DNA from: Bradyrhizobium tropiciagri
GTDB taxonomy: Bacteria; Pseudomonadota; Alphaproteobacteria; Rhizobiales; Xanthobacteraceae
Length of the DNA: 64,000 bases
Assembly: GCF_001189845.1 (NCBI RefSeq)
Contig: NZ_LFLZ01000039.1
Location: 1-64,000, forward strand
Direction: 5' to 3'
Shown: positions 62,210 through 64,000 of the stretch, one piece after another
Layout of the letters: the number at the start of each line of letters is the position of its first letter
How positions within the stretch are numbered: position 1 is the stretch's first letter
Made by a program: the position numbers and the translations under genes
The notes under the pieces: model-generated
What the model was told of the DNA's origin: nothing
The model's input: the letters and a program-made list of their open reading frames with translations, nothing else
Database searches by the model: none

Positions 62210-63409
62210 TCACCGCCCCCGCTGAAGCCCCGCCTCCAGCCGCACCAGCTCACCATCGAGATCACGCTCAACATCATCCACCTTGATGTCGACCACCCGA
62301 TAATCGCGCGCCTCGAGCCAGGCGCGGCGCTTGGCGCGGTCGGCGGCGATGGCCTCACTCTCCTTGGCGTTGACCAGTTCGATCGCGGTCCGGTGCACGA
62401 AGGAGACGAAGTCGGGGATGTGGCGGCCGACCGGGGTCTGGCGCTTGAACTGGCCGGCGAAGCGGCGGTCCCGCGTCAACGCCTGCCACAGGATCCGCTC
62501 GGCATCGGTCGGGTTGCGGCGGAGCAGCCGGGCGAGCCCGCGCACGGTACTGCTGCTGTCGGCGGTCGCACCGCCCTGCCCCTGCTCGGCGAGCAGCGCG
62601 CGCAGCCGGGTCGCCTGGGCGCCGTCGAGCACACCGCCCTTGGCCGGGCCCTTGCGGCCTTCGGCGATCGCCATCACCACGCCGTGCAGCGTGTGCATGT
62701 CCTGCTTGGTCGGGTCCATCCGGGTGAAGATGTTGCGCAGGTTGACCAGCATGGTGTCGCGCTTCTCGGCCGGACGCAGGAACTCGACCTTGTCGAGCTC
62801 GGCGACGAGGTTGTCGAAGAACGCCTGCATCTGGTGCTGGGAGGCCGGCTCGGATCGCTCCGGCATCGCGAACGGCAGCGCACCCGCGGTCGAGAGCTTG
62901 AACCACTCGTAGCCCATCAACAGCACCGCCTGCGCCAGATTGAGCGAGGCGAAGCCCGGGTTGACCGGGAAGGTGATGATGCGGTTGGCGAGCGCCACCT
63001 CCTCATTGGTCAGGCCGGCACGCTCCCGCCCGAACAGGATACCGGCCCCGCCGCCGGACGCGACATGGCCGACGATCTCGCTTGCCGCGCCTTCCGGCCC
63101 GACCACCGGCTTGGCCTGGTCGTGGGCGCGGGCGGTGGTGGCGAACACCAGGGTGAGATCGGCAATCGCCTGCTCGACGGTGTCGAACAGCTCGACGGAA
63201 CCGATGATGTGGTCGGCGCCGGCGGCGGCGCGCTGGGCGGCAATGTTCGGCCAGCCGTCGCGCGGATTGACGATGCGCATCCGGCTCAGCGCGAAATTCC
63301 CCATCGCCCGCGCGGCCATGCCGATGTTCTCGCCAAGCTGCGGCTCGACCAGGATGACGACGGGACCGGCAAGGTCGTGCCCTGCCTTGGTCTTGTCGGT
63401 GCCGGACAT
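62210..63409 (-). CDS. trmJ: TrmJ-type RNA methyltransferase fused to DUF559 domain
   Basis: A 399-residue protein. Residues 1-245 form a SPOUT methyltransferase of the TrmJ family, which 2'-O-methylates position 32 of tRNA: VVILVEPQLGENIGMAARAM, ILFGRERAGLTNEEV and FPVNPGFASLNLAQAVLLMGYE carry the knot and SAM site. A linker leads to a C-terminal DUF559 (Vsr-like nuclease fold) domain of about 100 residues: RNPTDAERILWQAL, FKRQTPVGRHIPDFVSF and RRAWLEARDYRVVDI. The usual VELDGxxH nuclease core reads IELVNAKES, so the nuclease site seems degenerate. The trmJ assignment is firm for the first part only. Confidence 0.9.
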   Translation of the reverse strand: MSGTDKTKAGHDLAGPVVILVEPQLGENIGMAARAMGNFALSRMRIVNPRDGWPNIAAQRAAAGADHIIGSVELFDTVEQAIADLTLVFATTARAHDQAKPVVGPEGAASEIVGHVASGGGAGILFGRERAGLTNEEVALANRIITFPVNPGFASLNLAQAVLLMGYEWFKLSTAGALPFAMPERSEPASQHQMQAFFDNLVAELDKVEFLRPAEKRDTMLVNLRNIFTRMDPTKQDMHTLHGVVMAIAEGRKGPAKGGVLDGAQATRLRALLAEQGQGGATADSSSTVRGLARLLRRNPTDAERILWQALTRDRRFAGQFKRQTPVGRHIPDFVSFVHRTAIELVNAKESEAIAADRAKRRAWLEARDYRVVDIKVDDVERDLDGELVRLEAGLQRGR

Positions 63410-63422
63410 CTCACTTCACTTT

Positions 63423-63718
63423 CTGATTCAACGTCTGAAGGTTTTGAATCAGCTTCCGAAGATGCTGACTCAAAATCTCATGCAGAGGCCCAAGAGAGCA
63501 GCATTGACCGGCTTTTGCACCGGTTTGCACGGGACCATTTTCTCCAAGGAGATAACAGGGTTAGCGGGGTTTGCGAATCCTCAATTGGAGTCCCAATCGC
63601 ACGGAGCGAAGGCCGCCGCTTGCGCGCGCTTGGCCTTCGGATAGGCTATCAACCACAACCAAAGCGAAGCTGTAAAGGCACGCTTGAGACGCCGCTTGAA
63701 CGGCGGGGCACTTGATTC
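63423..63718. promoter_or_regulatory. Intergenic region with six GANTC sites and an inverted repeat
   Basis: Between divergent trmJ and hydrolase genes there are six GANTC motifs (63425, 63446, 63467, 63575, 63588, 63714), the target of the cell-cycle methylase CcrM in alphaproteobacteria. Two of them lie in a perfect dyad, CTGATTCAA (63423-63431) and TTGAATCAG (63444-63452). A further stem GAAGGCC/GGCCTTC lies near 63606-63639. No ORF of 63410-63755 looks real. Confidence 0.4.
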
Positions 63719-63755
63719 CAAGCACTTTGGGTCAAAGCACATTGGGGGGACGACG

Positions 63756-64000
63756 ATGCGGGGCAGATGGACGTTGGCGATTGTGGGCCTGATCTTGATC
63801 GCGGCGGGGGGCCTGCTCGCCCACTTCACGCAGACCGCTGATGGCATCCGGATCGAGGATGTCAGGTTCAAGGGCGCCAAGGGCAACACCATGAGCGCCC
63901 TGCTCTACATCCCGCCGAATGCCACGGCGCAGATCCCGGCGCCCGGCATCCTGGCCGTCCATGGCTATATCAATTCGCGCGAGACCCAGGACGGCTTCGC
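63756..64000 (+). CDS. Alpha/beta hydrolase, N-terminal part only
   Basis: From the ATG at 63756 (GGGGGGA upstream) the frame stays open to the window edge, 81 codons. It begins with a membrane anchor or signal (RWTLAIVGLILIAAGGLLAH), then DGIRIEDVRFKGAKGNTMSA and PAPGILAVHGYINSRET. LAVHGY with the oxyanion His-Gly fits an alpha/beta hydrolase of the S9/dienelactone type. The catalytic serine lies beyond the window. Confidence 0.7.
   Translation, partial: MRGRWTLAIVGLILIAAGGLLAHFTQTADGIRIEDVRFKGAKGNTMSALLYIPPNATAQIPAPGILAVHGYINSRETQDGF

Overview
The window is about 64 kb of GC-rich chromosomal DNA from an alphaproteobacterium of the Bradyrhizobium/Rhodopseudomonas group. This rests on gene content (ATPase zeta-subunit/DUF1476, IalB, DUF1328, CGFS glutaredoxin plus BolA, small purL with separate purS and purQ), on strong G/C third-position use, and on several intergenic palindromic repeat types I recall as typical of Bradyrhizobium. 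Genus assignment is inference. No tRNA, rRNA, CRISPR array, insertion sequence, integrase or prophage gene was seen.

Layout. 0-5.5 kb: EF-hand protein (frameshifted), rpe, an overlapping metallophosphoesterase / Ser-Thr kinase-USP pair, and a TetR gene coupled to an unlisted 44-residue peptide and facing an unlisted 37-residue membrane peptide. 5.6-7.7 kb: a three-gene MotA/TolQ-type membrane complex with non-standard partners. 7.9-10 kb: NarL-type two-component pair (regulator frameshifted). 10-20.6 kb: purB, M20 amidohydrolase, agmatine deiminase, cytochrome b561, murI and an HpcH/HpaI aldolase (both frameshifted), cupin, E2-like protein, rpsD, a ParE-type toxin-antitoxin pair, threonine aldolase. 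20.6-24.8 kb: three serine hydrolases in a row. 24.8-30.3 kb: macrodomain protein, grxD, ergothioneine genes egtB-egtD, LtrA, bolA. 30.4-46.6 kb: purine genes purL, purQ, purS, purC separated by unrelated genes (acyltransferase, phosphodiesterase, GST/HxlR pair, EamA transporter, TPR protein, IalB, TctC-type binding protein). 46.6-55.9 kb: LysR, PEP-mutase-like protein, a cynS-rhodanese-acyl-CoA dehydrogenase-OsmC operon facing a TetR gene, CNNM-like protein, diguanylate cyclase, SDR. 56-64 kb: LysR facing a PACE efflux gene (frameshifted), Tat-type ABC binding protein, diheme cytochrome c (frameshifted), GST, MBL hydrolase, TrmJ-DUF559 fusion and the start of an alpha/beta hydrolase.

How the parts work together. 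purC/S/Q/L and purB cover five purine steps; grxD and bolA serve Fe-S trafficking; egtB/egtD make ergothioneine from histidine; the cynS operon looks like a regulated sulfur/cyanate detoxification unit. Convergent gene pairs are mostly separated by perfect hairpins that can act as two-way terminators.

Two points matter most to a reader. First, six genes are each broken by exactly one missing base, nearly always one G of a GG pair, which looks like consensus error and not real gene decay. Second, the best candidate for an undescribed system is the three-gene proton-channel-like operon at 5617-7671.
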